Part shown: piece after piece, positions 44,410 through 55,315 of the stretch | Layout: each line of letters starts with the position of its first letter | Position numbering within the stretch: position 1 is the stretch's first letter | Source of the DNA: Notospermus geniculatus | Taxonomy: Eukaryota > Nemertea > Pilidiophora > Heteronemertea > Lineidae | NCBI GenBank assembly: GCA_002633025.1 | Contig: NMRB01001665.1 | Coordinates: forward strand, 95,864 to 159,863 | Direction of reading: 5' to 3' | Length of the DNA stretch: 64,000 bases | Translations under genes and position numbers: made by a program | The notes under the pieces: generated by a model | What the model saw: the letters and a program-made list of their open reading frames with translations, nothing else | Databases searched by the model: none | What the model was told of the DNA's origin: nothing

Positions 44410-44718
44410 ATGTATTTTCAGATGGTGTTACCGACGGTACTGAAAAGAAAACATTCCCTGGTGGGAAGGAACCTCATTCAACTGTTTAAGAATATGGCAT
44501 CTGCACAGACACCAAAGGAGTGTGCGAGAATAAACAGAGACGAACCGTTAGAAGGGCTTTCGCCTCAGAAAATGGCAGCGTACTTCAAAGACATAACCGG
44601 GGAAGACGCGGAATCGATCTTAAGTTGCATTGGCAAGGACTCGGATTGTCTGTTGTTGCTCCACCATACCAAATTGCTTGCAAACGAAATAGGGCAGCCC
44701 TCGGGACAGACATTGAAG
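44410..44718 (+). pseudogene. Retroelement gag-like exon 1
   Basis: Open to donor TTGAAG|GTGTGTAAG at 44,718 (phase 0); a shorter start at 44,491 (MASAQTPKEC..) is also possible. It joins in frame to 44,994 after TTTAG. Product is charged and helical with no known motif. Being spliced would be unusual for most retroelements but is known for DIRS-like ones. Confidence 0.5.
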
Positions 44719-44993
44719 GTGTGTAAGGTCATGTAGAGATTTTAATAACCATCCATTTTCTGGGCGTTGATTAGTAAGGGCCCATTCGTCTGATAATTTT
44801 GCTCAGCTTAGAGCGATATAAGTTCTGATCGGATCAGGTGCAGGTAGGCGTGCTAACGAAGGTGACATTTGGCCAGTTTACCTTCAAATCATGAGGCGTG
44901 ATACCCGGAGAGGATGGTAATGTCACGACACACGTAGAGAGAGTGTCGAGTTATGTTAAGGGAATGCATGGTGATGTATGTAATTAAATTTAG

Positions 44994-45689
44994 ATCTCCT
45001 GCGTGAAGAATCCCAGCCCAGCTACGGCATCAACGTCTGCCGATGACCCAGAACGGGGCGAGCCAGCCGCGAAGGTCCCTAAATTGGAGGCAAGAGTAAC
45101 GGACGTTAGAACACAGGCAGCGAAAGAGAAGGTACGATCGTTGGCTCTACAGCAAAACCCAAATGAGTCGTTAGTTCTTCTTTATCTGGAAGAGTTAGCG
45201 TCAACGGCTAGCGCAAGTAAGAATAAGGACGCTGGTCTGTTTGAAGAACTCTACCGTCAAGCCTCGAGAAATCAGGGAAGAGTCGATGTTGCAGCGCTGG
45301 TATTCAATGTCTTGGGAGGAGGAACGGGGGATATCGTAGCTAAGGCTGTTACTAAATGTTTGGAAAAAGCTTCAGTGGAGTGCCCCCCATCTCCAGAAAC
45401 ACCGAAGAAGAAAAGGGCGGATTCGCCCCCGGCTCAAAGATCGCCGTTGACGGATTTGTACCCGCAGTTGGCGGCCGCGGCGTCTCTTAATCAATTCTTA
45501 TCACCATTCATGAATGCTAACAGAGGGTACTCTGGTTATAGGGGTTACGGTAGGCGCTCTTATAGGGGTAGAGGCGCGTATCAAAGTTATGGTGGGTACC
45601 AGAGAGGAAATCTTTCCTGTCATTTTTGCGGGTCGCCGGACCACTTTATAAGAGATTGCGAAAAGATGAAGGCAGCAAAGCCTAAGTAG
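44994..45689 (+). pseudogene. Retroelement gag-like exon 2 with zinc knuckle
   Basis: Open from the acceptor AAATTTAG at 44,993 to TAG at 45,687. Contains a Pro/Ser/Lys-rich segment (PETPKKKRADSPPAQRS), a Gly/Arg/Tyr-rich stretch (YRGYGRRSYRGRGAYQ) and a C-terminal knuckle CHFCGSPDHFIRDC (C-x2-C-x4-H-x4-C). No upstream in-frame ATG in this exon, which supports splicing from exon 1. Confidence 0.65.
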
Positions 45690-45837
45690 TTCAACCCTCC
45701 CCCGGGTACGCCTGGCCTAGTGGAGATTAGTTTCTCCACGTGGGTGGTGGGTTGATCTCTTGTCCTTCTAAATTTGTATTGTTAAAGTAAGAATTTTAGT
45801 ATAGGTCGGTTTGTGGCTTCTATTACCATGATTACAG

Positions 45838-46641
45838 GATATTGGATTTAACGTGCCAGATTGGGCGTTCAAGGTGCCTTTTGACCCACTGTCTGCAAAT
45901 GCAGAAAGACGTCAGCTCCCAAGATGGATAAATTTGGAAGGGCATAGAGTTCAACCCTCCACCCTTGGGCATCCAGATTTTGAGGATGTATTGACAAAAG
46001 GCGTTAGCTATCAAACTGAGTCGCTTCCACTCAGAGATCCTGATTATTTTCTTGCTGGGCAGCTCCATGAATGTCTCGGGGAATGGGAGAAGATCCTATC
46101 GGGTACACCAAATACATGTCCTTCAGAAAGTACATTATTATCATGGTTGCGTGATGGTGTAAATGTGAACGAATTCTTTAAACCGTTTAAAGGCAATTTC
46201 AAGGGCGAAGTTTTCCAATCGGATAGGCCGCCGTCTAGGTACTTCAAAAATTCGTTGAGTTGTTCAAAATTCGATTCCTTCATAGCTTCAGAGTTGGAAA
46301 ATAGGATTAAATCAGGGTCCATAGAGGTCGTAGGTAGGCTAGGTGAGTGTGATTTACCCCATGTAATAATGCCCCTGACGGTAGAACCGTCGAAGCCCAG
46401 GCTCTGCCAAGATCATCCCTATTTGAATTTGTGGATTAAAGATTTGCCGTTCGCTTTGGAGACGCTCAATCATGTACACAGGCTTGTAGACCATGGGGCA
46501 AACATGATTTCTACTGACGAGAAGTCGGGATATGATCATGTTCTGCTTTCTGAGGAATCTCGACGCTATTTCGGGATTCAATTTGGCGGCTGGATATTGA
46601 GATGTAGGGCACTGCCGTTCGGTTGGAAAGCTTCGGCCTAG
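45838..46641 (+). pseudogene. Retroelement reverse transcriptase, N-terminal part
   Basis: Begins after a GATTACAG acceptor-like site without an ATG (DIGFNVPDWAFKVPF..). Visible RT motifs: KPRLCQDHPYLNLWI, STDEKSGYDHVLL (motif A Asp) and LPFGWKASA (motif B), then a premature TAG where the frame is lost. Confidence 0.7.
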
Positions 46642-47241
46642 GTATGGTGGCGACTAACCACTTGCGCAAGTATAGTATAAGGACAACCCAATACATAGAT
46701 GATCGATTTGGAACGGAGACATTGGCGAATCGAAGTTCTAAGCTAGTAATTCCGAATTCATAGTTCGTTACTCGATGTTGCAACTCTTGACGCGTTTGGG
46801 GTACCGTACACATTTGGCATCAGCAAGTCTTTGCTCAAGATCTACTGTACTTGTCTCAAACACCTAGGCTTCTTAGTTGATTCCATGAAACTTGCGTACA
46901 TACTACCCTTGGATATGAAACAGAAGTTTATTCAACTGCGGGAAGCAATTTTAGCCCAGAATACAATTGATCTTAAAACGTTGCAGCGTTTTGTGGGAAA
47001 ATGCATCTCTATGGCGCTGGCAGTGCCTGCGGCAAGTTTGTATACTAGGGAAGCGAACAGAGCCATTTCCGTAGCCTCAAAAAACAGTGGATGTGTTAGC
47101 CTCGGCGGTAACTTACGCAAAGAGATAGAGCACTGGAGGTTTTTGGACGATTGGGATGGTTGTCTGAAATGGCGCCCAGAATCTCACAAGCAGGTTATGC
47201 TGGCGACAGACGCGTCACCGTATAAGTTCGGGGCTAGGTGA
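46642..47241 (+). pseudogene. Retroelement RT motif C and start of RNase H
   Basis: After a small deletion the frame resumes as GMVATNHLRKYSIRTTQYIDDRFG (YIDD catalytic motif). A further shift leads to KLAYILPLDMKQKF..FVGKCISMALAVP and VMLATDASPYKFGAR (first RNase H Asp), ending at a stop. Confidence 0.7.
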
Positions 47242-47990
47242 ATCCCTATCTTTCTCTGATTTTTGGCGGCCAGGGGACGAGCGCCCAATTCATCTGAAAG
47301 AAGCGGACGCTTGTTGAAGGCATTGCAGTCGCTCCGGCCGAAAATTGCGAATACTAGAGTGGACGTTCTCACTGACAACAAGGCCTTGTTATGTTCGTGG
47401 CAAAATCAGGGTTCGAAGTCTACAGCGTTGAACGACATAGTTAAAGAAATTTTCCAACTTGTGTTCAAAGCAAGCATTGATCTTCGGCTTTCATATGTAC
47501 CATCCGCTCAAAATCCGGCCGATGCCCCCTCTAGATCATTGCACATTAGTCACATGATGTTATCAAAGCAGTCATGGCAAAGGGTAGAAAAGCTCTTCGG
47601 CCCGCATACAGTAGATATTATGTCGCTCGACTCTAATGTGAGGACATCTGCGTCGGGGGAGCCATTGCGTCATTTCACCCCCACCCCAACATCGAACACG
47701 TCGGGGGTAAAAGTATTTGTGCAGGACATAAGTAGGGAACAAAACCCATGTCTTCCCCCGGAGAACTTCATTTTGCCTGTTGTTTCCTTCCTAAAGGAGC
47801 AGAACGTTGCGCATTGTTCGCTAGTCGCGGAGGCAGCCAATTCTTGGGGTGTTGCTCCCCTTTGATAGATCAGTATTCAGTTTCTTCTTTCACACTCGGT
47901 ATGCAGGGACAGAAGGGCGTGGTAAAGTTGCCATCTAAAAATGGTTTTGTGTTGGATGATGTTGGACTAAAGTATCCTACCTACGTCTAG
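47242..47990 (+). pseudogene. Retroelement RNase H, C-terminal part and tail
   Basis: PIHLKEAD (Glu), one-base shift, then LLKALQSL..RVDVLTDNKALLCSW (Asp) and YVPSAQNPADAPSR (Asp) complete an RNase H set. The tail continues as VKVFVQDISREQNPCLPPEN..FLKEQNVAH, then after another shift KGVVKLPSKNGFVLDDVGLK and a stop. No tyrosine-recombinase frame follows. Confidence 0.7.
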
Positions 47991-48000
47991 GTTATCATTT

Positions 48001-49230
48001 TCCTAAGTGATTTGTATCACCACTGAATAATGTGGCTGAATAGTTCCTCAGGGTCTAATACGACATGGGACCACTGTTCCTGACACACCACAGAGCAGGG
48101 GTGTGGCTAATCTGACGTAACAAACGGGTCCTCTCCGTTAGGACATATGATAGGCTAAATGATCATACACAGTCACTGACGTAGATCACGAGATGACGAC
48201 ACAGGTGACTACACAATCACCAAGGTAAACAAGGGTCTCTCACTTTGAGAATCACCACGATCACACAATAATTTCGCACATGGCTCATTGGCCCAAGTCT
48301 ATGCACTAGGCAATGCATGGGCGTGTAGGCCCTATGATGAAAGTTCTGCCGTTCATGACACGAGCGAACACTGTTCTAAATCAGCATTTGTAGTGCAGGA
48401 TCTTAGCTATTATGCCCACTAAAGTGAGTTCTGATGACACAGGGCAGTATTGTTAACGCAACTGTACAAAAGGTCTCTTTGATCTCATATCAATTCGTCA
48501 TTTATGGATGTTTCTTTCACAGAGAATCAGAAATCGAGGTTCACTTTCCCGCACTTCACCATGTGCACGACCAAATCACTCAAGAGGGTATATACATGTA
48601 TACACACCAGATAAAAACACCAGATGGTCAGAAAGGACCAATCTTCAAAAATAATAAGGGGTGCTTTAAGAATAGCAAAGCCTTCCGAAAACCTGTATAT
48701 TATTTAAGATATCGATAACACCCTATTGTATAGGAACTTCTGAGAGTATAACCATGAAATAAAATTACCAATCATGGGACTATTTCCAAAGCGGAAGCAA
48801 GTATACTAATATCGCAGTGCTCAGTCATGTCAGTCAGGACTTTAGTTTGGGCTAAGCCCAAATAGAGGGCAGCAGCTTACAAGGCTCTATGAAAGAAAAG
48901 GGGCAATGGCCCATGAAATATTAATCAGGCTACAACCTCCCCCTGCTTAAAAAATTTGTCCTCAAATTTTAAGAAGAAAGTTGTAATAAAAGAAAGTACG
49001 GCATTATAACCAGACAGTAACTAAGCGTACCTTCGAGGTACCCTTTAAACTTGCAAAGTAACACACTTAAATGCTCATATGAAAATAGAAACTACTGGGA
49101 CCGTATGCCTAACACCTTGGTCCTAACTCTTATAACTATCAAAATGGATAACACAAATATCCTAAGTGGAAATAACGAATGACTGAACGATTACAAAACA
49201 ACCATGTTACGTTCACATCAACAAAATCCC
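48001..49230. other. No supported gene
   Basis: A 94-codon frame at 48,434-48,718 has no recognisable domain. The element's 3' boundary could not be placed. Confidence 0.35.
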
Positions 49231-49232
49231 GG

Positions 49233-49895
49233 GTTGCGTCATTCTCAGCAATCCATATCAAACCAAAATTTCCTACTCTTTCGGTATTTTTTAAATGAAA
49301 TAAAAAGCATGATTTCAAGTTTCGTTTTTCCTGACGTAAAATGCTTTGTCCGTTTATCTCAGAAAGTGAAAGCTATGTTGAGGACAAGTTGTTCCAACAT
49401 GACAAAATGGCGAGGTGTGCGAAATTTTTATTCCTACCACATCAGTACCATCTGGCGGCTGAAACAGTTTTCGTGAGGTAAATGAAAAGTTAAAGTTGAT
49501 CAGCAATCAATATTCTGCTGTGTCATTCTCAGCAATCCATATCAAACCAAAATTTCCTACTCTTTCGGTATTTTTTAAATGAAATAAAAAACATAATTTC
49601 AATTTTCGTTTTGCCTGACGTGAAATGCTTTGTCCGTTTATCTCAATATGAAATAGAAATCCTGTCTCTAAGGTGAAAAACATTGCTTCCTACCAGATTC
49701 GAACCCACGGACCCTCGCATGAGGCATCAATCGCCAGCAATAAGGGGCAGCACGCCTTAATCACTAGGCCAAATCCCCATCCGTTTATCTCAGAAAGTGA
49801 AAGATATCTTGAGGACAAGTTTTTTCAACATGACAGTATATGGCGGGATGCGAAATTTTTATTCCTAGCACCTTTTTCAGTACCATCTAGCGGCT
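49233..49895 (+). repeat. Duplicated segment (two direct copies)
   Basis: 49,238-49,470 (TCATTCTCAGCAATCCATAT..CCATCTGGCGGCTGA) recurs as 49,524-49,645 plus 49,793-49,895. The second copy is split by the SINE at 49,646-49,780. Confidence 0.85.
49646..49780 (-). mobile_element. 135-bp tRNA-derived SINE with 12-bp TSD
   Basis: Direct repeats CCGTTTATCTCA at 49,634-49,645 and 49,781-49,792 define the ends exactly, and the undisturbed sister copy confirms the insertion. On the minus strand: ATGGGGATTTGGCCTAGTGA, box B GTGGGTTCGAATCTGG, tail TTCTATTTCATAT. The same family lies at 7.8, 8.6 and 51.0 kb. Confidence 0.9.
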
Positions 49896-49979
49896 AATAC
49901 AGAACTACCTGTACCAACTCTTTCAAAATAGCAGCATTCTCGTTCAAAACAGAATTTCCCCCGTACCCGGCTGTTTTCT

Positions 49980-50262
49980 CAGCCGCGGATCCGGGGGGGG
50001 GGTCGCGACACCCCTGCTCTCCACCACCAATTGTTTTTTTAATAATTTGCGGCAATAAGCAAAAAATGCAGAAATAAAGCTTCTGTTTTGATACTGAGAT
50101 GCCAGGAAATCGCCTCTACTTTATTCTAGATTTGAAAATTTTCTGCGGGAGGCCCCGGATCTCCAGCTTGCGCATGCATCTTCGGCGCCCACCTACCGAT
50201 ACAACAACCCTCTTCGCCGGCCCTGACCCCCTCTGCCCAAAATCCTAGATCCGCGCCTGTTT
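49980..50262. mobile_element. Possible element with GCGGATCC / CCTAGATCCGCGCCTG ends
   Basis: Right end CCTAGATCCGCGCCTG matches the left end of 6,984-7,114 inverted. Left end near CAGCCGCGGATCCGGG is imperfect and followed by poly-G. Confidence 0.4.
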
Positions 50263-50499
50263 GGTTTGGGAAAGATAGGGTTAGGGATGTGGTCAGGCCT
50301 AAAACGGTTGGCAGGCTTAGCAGCTATTTTTCTAAGTCGGAAATGTGGCAGGAATTAAAATTTTGCTGTCGCAATAACGTACTTGATACAATTGCTGACT
50401 GTATGGGTGTTTTATTCTTTGATTAGATAACGTTTAGATTTGAGAGATTTGGTTTAAAACATAAAAACAATCATAGAAGAGTACTGTATACAAATAATT

Positions 50500-50592
50500 C
50501 ATAAAACTACTTAAGTCTAAGTGTGGTACTTATCTTTTGTGTTGAACAAAGGATAAGTATCACACTTAGACTTAAGTAGTTTTATGAATACG
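50500..50592. mobile_element. MITE, ATTCATAAAACTACTTAAG arms
   Basis: Arms ATTCATAAAACTACTTAAGT..GTGTGGTACTTATC and the inverse, the right end reading TTTTATGAATACGGGGCC. The ..GTATTCATAAA terminus resembles the TIR of the 8.2-kb transposon. Confidence 0.75.
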
Positions 50593-50965
50593 GGGCCTGG
50601 GCCTTCCAAGAGACCGAGTGTCCTTTTCAAAGCTTTTACCAANAACCTAACCTTTTTCTATCGACCACTTTTGCTGCAGCTTCCTATTGTTGTCGTAAAT
50701 GCAATTATTCCCTACCAAAGTGCATGAAGAAATCTCTGAGAACCTTTTTTGCGGTGTTTGAGACACTTTACAACACTAACCCCTTTGCCCGACTTTTTAC
50801 AATAGAATGTGGATGTGTTTTAAAGGGTCATCCGCTTCAAATTCCAACCGACATTGATTATCATCAGAACACCGGAGACCAATTCGGGCACAGCGAATCT
50901 TTTTAGGCAGAAGAGTAAACTTCAGTGTAGGCGAATATAAAGTAATTTTTTTATATCAATCGCAA

Positions 50966-51050
50966 CTCGGGGTACTGGCGATTGATGTCTTATGCGAGGG
51001 TCCGTGGGTTCGGGTCCTGTAAGAAGCTATGTCTTTCACCTTAGAAACCA
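50966..51050 (+). mobile_element. SINE fragment (ATGGGGATTTGGCC family)
   Basis: ACTGGCGATTGATGTCTTATGCGAGGGTCCGTGGGTTCGGGTCC and the following CTTTCACCTTAGAAACC match the middle and 3' part of the 135-bp SINE. 5' truncated. Confidence 0.7.
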
Positions 51051-51171
51051 GGGCCCAAATCGATAAAACCTTGCTAGGCTTAGTTGCCTGCTAAAGTGCC
51101 CAGTTTGTACAGGCCGATGTACACAACTAGCAACCAACTAAGCTAGCAAGGTTTTATGGATTTGGGCCCTG
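51051..51171. mobile_element. MITE CAGGGCCCAAATC..ATAAAACCTTGCTAG
   Basis: Inverted ends CAGGGCCCAAATCGATAAAA / TTTTATGGATTTGGGCCCTG with arms AACCTTGCTAGGCTTAGTTG / CAACTAAGCTAGCAAGGTT. Target duplication not resolved. Confidence 0.8.
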
Positions 51172-51399
51172 TTATTATTTCATGCCCTCGTAACTCGGTA
51201 TACGGTGTCCATTGTCTTATTTTCGTAAACATGAATTATTCGAAACACGTGTCCGTGTCAGCCGTCTGCAAGCTAAAGCCGCCCATACACGTTCAATATT
51301 ATTGCACCATGAGCAATATCATTGCCTATGTTTCTCCCGCCCATCATGCCAGAAGCACATGTCCCTATTTTGGGCCCCATTTTGTGGAATAATATTGAT

Positions 51400-53290
51400 C
51401 GTATATGGGGCCGCTTAACATACAAAAATACGAGTTGAGGCAGTAGATCGTAGCCTCAAGAAGAACATCAGCATTGAGTGAAATTCCCTGTAACTGTTGC
51501 ATGTCAGGATCACTTACCCCTGTCCCCTTGTCTGCAGTCGCAGTAAAAATCGTTGATATACATACATGTATAGCCTACAAAGTTGCCACCCAACGACGTA
51601 TTCTAATCATGATGCAATGAAGTAGAACGATCAATCTTCCAACCAACTGCTGGGGTGGCCAGTCAGTTATGCAATGAATAAAGTTATTAGGTTCAGCATT
51701 TTCCAAAATCACGTCAACCTCGTCCCCAGGATCTAACTCGAAATTTCTTCTGCTTTTGCCTTGGGACGAGGTCATTTTCGGCTTCGGTCGTGAGACCCTG
51801 GATTCACTTCCAAGATTCTTGGCAACTCGTCCCGAAAGCTTATTTCAACCTCGGTTACAGTAATGATTGTAAAAAATATATTTTCATTACATGTAAACAA
51901 TATTATGAATATTTATGTCTATCATCAGAAAGAATAATGTTTGCTATGATATGAAAAATGAAATAGAATAAACCATATTTTAATCCATTTTCCTGGGTAT
52001 TTCAAATTTCAAATTGGGTATGACGTCACACCGATAGCCAATCACAGCCGAGGTATTCGGTTCTGAAGCCAGGGCTTAACAAGCCAACGTTAAGCCCTGG
52101 GAACGAGGTTGAAATCACGTCCTTTTTTTTCCTTCACTTCAATCAACATCTCTTATGTATGGGTGTACATACCCCTATTTTACCGCCATGGGCGGTCTTT
52201 AAATTGACTGTCAAGTCAATTTCACAGATCTAGTTACAATCTCCATGGAAAACAATAGTGTAGAACTATCGATTACTTTTGTTCTGAATCTTGAACACAA
52301 TAACAGACAGAAAGCATTCATTATAATCAAAAATCTTTTCTACTTTGTTATAATTCTTTTTTCTTTCACGCCAGGACATAATATGTTACCAGTCAGTTTC
52401 CGCGCTTACATCGACGATGTCGTCTTTTTCGTCCGATTCTGTCTTCTACTTCGCTAGCTACGAATGTAGGCTTACATTGCTGAAGCCTTCAGGAGGAGGC
52501 CCATTGATAGGACGAAAACCGACCGGCTCGCTCAGCTGTCGGAGGCGCCAGATTCTCTCGACGTCACCGTAAGAAGGCATTCCTTGCTTCTCATGAGGGC
52601 ATCCCTATTGGTTCTCACAATTTCAGAGGTTTCATTCATGGATCACTTCCAACCTAATGATAATAGGTACGAAGCTGACTTGAGGGTTGAGGTTTTATGA
52701 AATCACGCCAGTAGGTAGCCATGCCTTCAAAATGACGGTGCTACTCAAATTTCTCTGCCGGTATGCTCCCTAGCGATAAGGAATGTACGTCCCCTGGAAT
52801 GTTGTGTGGCTCAATGGTTCGACGAGGGAAGGCTATGTCCTATATACGATCCCTCCGCAGGAAGAATCCGGATCTGCTGATGGCAAAGGTGAAACCGTCT
52901 GACCTCAGCGTCGACGATTGTACCATATAAAATACCATTGTTCGACACACACGTACAATGCATGCCCGATTACTGACACCACTTGATCGCGTTCACGTTA
53001 TGGTAAATTCACTTCTTCACCAAATATAAAATTTTTCACGGGAACGGCAATGACGTCATTCCAGTTCACGTTGTCGTTCGCGTTCAAGATCTCAACCTCT
53101 CTACTGCATTTATTAAACCCCTCCATGAAGGAATGCTGTCCTGAGCCACCCACCATTGCATTCCGAAACCCAAGAACCTACGTGATGTGCTTGTAAGAGG
53201 ACACTCAACATGCTAAGCCCACTTGTGCCCCATTCTCAGGGAAAGGACCTAAGAGGGGTCGTAAATGTCAACTCCGCATCTCCTTACCAT
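51400..53290. other. No supported gene; short inverted repeats
   Basis: Inverted CCAGGGCTTAACAAGCCAACGTTAAGCCCTGG at 52,069-52,100. A GGCGGTCTTTAAATTGACTGTCAAGTCAATTTC hairpin at 52,192-52,223 recurs at 58,961-58,993. The longest frame (52,245-52,457) has no domain. Confidence 0.45.
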
Positions 53291-53299
53291 CCCAATCCA

Positions 53300-53600
53300 A
53301 CAGCACTTCTAGTTCTTGGTTGTCTGAGCAAGCCTCGTACTTTTTCTCGACAAGGTATAAGAATACCTTGCTTGGATCAACTGTGGGCTTGCGTTTTCTA
53401 CTCAAACTATCCGAGGTCGTGGAAGTTGACCCATTGCCTCAGGCCTGTGAAATGACTTTATCAGCGGAACACAAGCTCTTTTATGAGGGGCGGGGGTTAC
53501 GTACCACCCTTTGACCAGCTAGACGTTAAATTGGAAAAATGAAAAGGATATCAGCACCGGGATCGAACTAGAACTCTGCAGTACCATGTGCAGGCGATCG
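53300..53600 (-). repeat. tRNA-headed SINE-like repeat, copy 2
   Basis: Matches 2,037-2,372 (GGTTGTCTGAGCA, AAGGTATAAGAATA, GAACACAAGCTCTTTTATGAGG, ATCGAACT). The tRNA-like head near 53,560-53,600 is degraded. Confidence 0.65.
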
Positions 53601-54673
53601 TCACTAGTAACGCGGGGGTATATGGCGTAATTAGGTAGCCGCAAGCTGTTGTCAGACTTCGTATTTCCGCATTCCATTGGGTCCAGCGAACGCTGCGCCG
53701 GACAAAACGACACATAATTCGTGGGCGCTACGCGTGCGCAGTATTAATCCTCGGACGCACGATCACCACAATTCGGCGGGAACTCCAAGCTGGGTAAAGA
53801 TTAAGGATCCTTATATTTACCAGGGTCATCCCGGATTATCCAGCGTGATCCTTGGTAAACATAATGTATACTCAATACGACATTTGCCCATTCAGCGTAA
53901 ATACCAATAGGTGAAAATCTGGCATTGAAAGAGCCTGTCTCGGGTATCGAAGAGTGTCATCGCCGGATACGAAGCGAATTTTCAAATTTTCAGGCATCAA
54001 AGAAAACCTGCTGATTTTCTAGCTCATCATCATGACAGCTTTACCCATCTTAGCCGCAGTGACTTTCGAGCTTCATTTTGACAGTGGGAAAATAAATCCG
54101 GAGATGTATTCCAGGGGGTCGGCCATTCACTGTGGTATGTTTTGTTTGATTCAGACCGAGTGTGACGGTTTCTTTGGAAAGGTCAGATGACGTCTGTCAG
54201 TTTGAAGAAGGAAAAACACCCTGTATTCCACGAGAAAGAATGGGAACTCAACACTGGTTGAGAAAGGTGGTATCCCTACTTTATGTTTTTAAAATCTTTA
54301 TCGTTCCTATTTTTTTCGCTCACCTGTGAGCCCGATCATTTTACACCAGAACGACTTGCCTGAAACATTTCAATTCAACATTGTCATCTGTTCGTCTGGT
54401 ACATTCCCTTACAGGTGAGCACATGGTCCATGGACAATTTCATCACGTTAAAGATGGTTGCACTTAATCATCTCACTTGGAATTACCTCCTCACAACTCG
54501 GTTCACAAAATCTTGGTTTGTTCCCGCTGTATAACGTTGAAAATTATGGAAAACGATTTTAATTTTAATTTTAATTTTTGGCGTGCCCTCGTTATTTCTT
54601 ACACAACGTTCAGTTCCATTGTAACCTAGCTTTCTAAGGCAGGCATTACACAGTAGAAGCCGTCACACTTTAA

Positions 54674-55315
54674 AGCTGACGTGAACGAACAAAAAGCCCC
54701 ATGCGACGAGCAAGAGAATTACAAACGCCCTGCAAACACCTCCAACGAAGGCTCAGAACATGATAGATCCCACGAGGCCAGGAGGGCGCCACCTTATTTA
54801 TCTTCGAGCTTTCGCGGTGTCAACATCCGCTGGTGAGCTCCTGCTGAACACTTTTTGGAAGGAAAAAAATTGACCCAGCTGGGAATCGAACCCGCGCTTT
54901 GTTTATCTCTCTTCCACCGTCATCCCCATTCGGCCACCGAACTTGTTGAAAGACTTCTCATGTTTTCTCTTATTCGTAGTATGATTACGTAAGTCGAAGG
55001 CCTACGTCTATGACACACACAAATCATGTCTCTCTCAGCTTGCGCATTGGCCGTGTGGATAGAGTGGTGGATTACAGATCCGGAGGTCGACGGTTTGACT
55101 CCCGTCTAAATGACTACAATTTTTTTTCTTTGAGTAATGTAAGAGGTACATTTATCCGGAGATGTTGACAGCTCTGTGGCCTGAAGGCAAATAACGTGGC
55201 GCCCTCCTGGCGTCGTGGGGTCTATCATGTTCTGAACCTTCGTTGGAGGTGTTTGCTGGGCGTTTGCAATTCTCTTGCTCGTCGCATGGGGGCTTTTTGT
55301 TCGTTCACGTCAGCT
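54674..55315. mobile_element. 642-bp TTAA-flanked foldback element
   Basis: Ends AGCTGACGTGAACGAACAAA / TTGTTCGTTCACGTCAGCT with TTAA at 54,670-54,673 and 55,316-55,319. Arms are about 120 bp (54,674-54,796 / 55,196-55,315). The centre carries two tRNA-like heads in opposite orientations (see 55,040-55,115). Confidence 0.85.
55040..55115 (+). repeat. tRNA-like sequence inside a TTAA element
   Basis: GCATTGGCCGTGTGGATAGAGTGGT (box A-like) and CGACGGTTTGACTCCCG (box B-like). An opposite-strand partner GAATCGAACCCGCG.. lies at 54,881-54,960. Neither folds as an intact tRNA by eye. Confidence 0.5.

Larger units (their letters stand above)
44410..48000 (+). mobile_element. Decayed DIRS/Ngaro-like retroelement
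   Basis: Gag-like exons, zinc knuckle, reverse transcriptase and RNase H follow in order on one strand, with frameshifts and stops. The DEKSGYDH/LPFGWK/YIDDR motifs and the post-RNase H segment (VKVFVQDISREQNPCLPPEN..) resemble DIRS-class tyrosine-recombinase retroelements. I found no recombinase frame and no terminal repeats, so the assignment is from the RT-RH part only. Confidence 0.6.
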
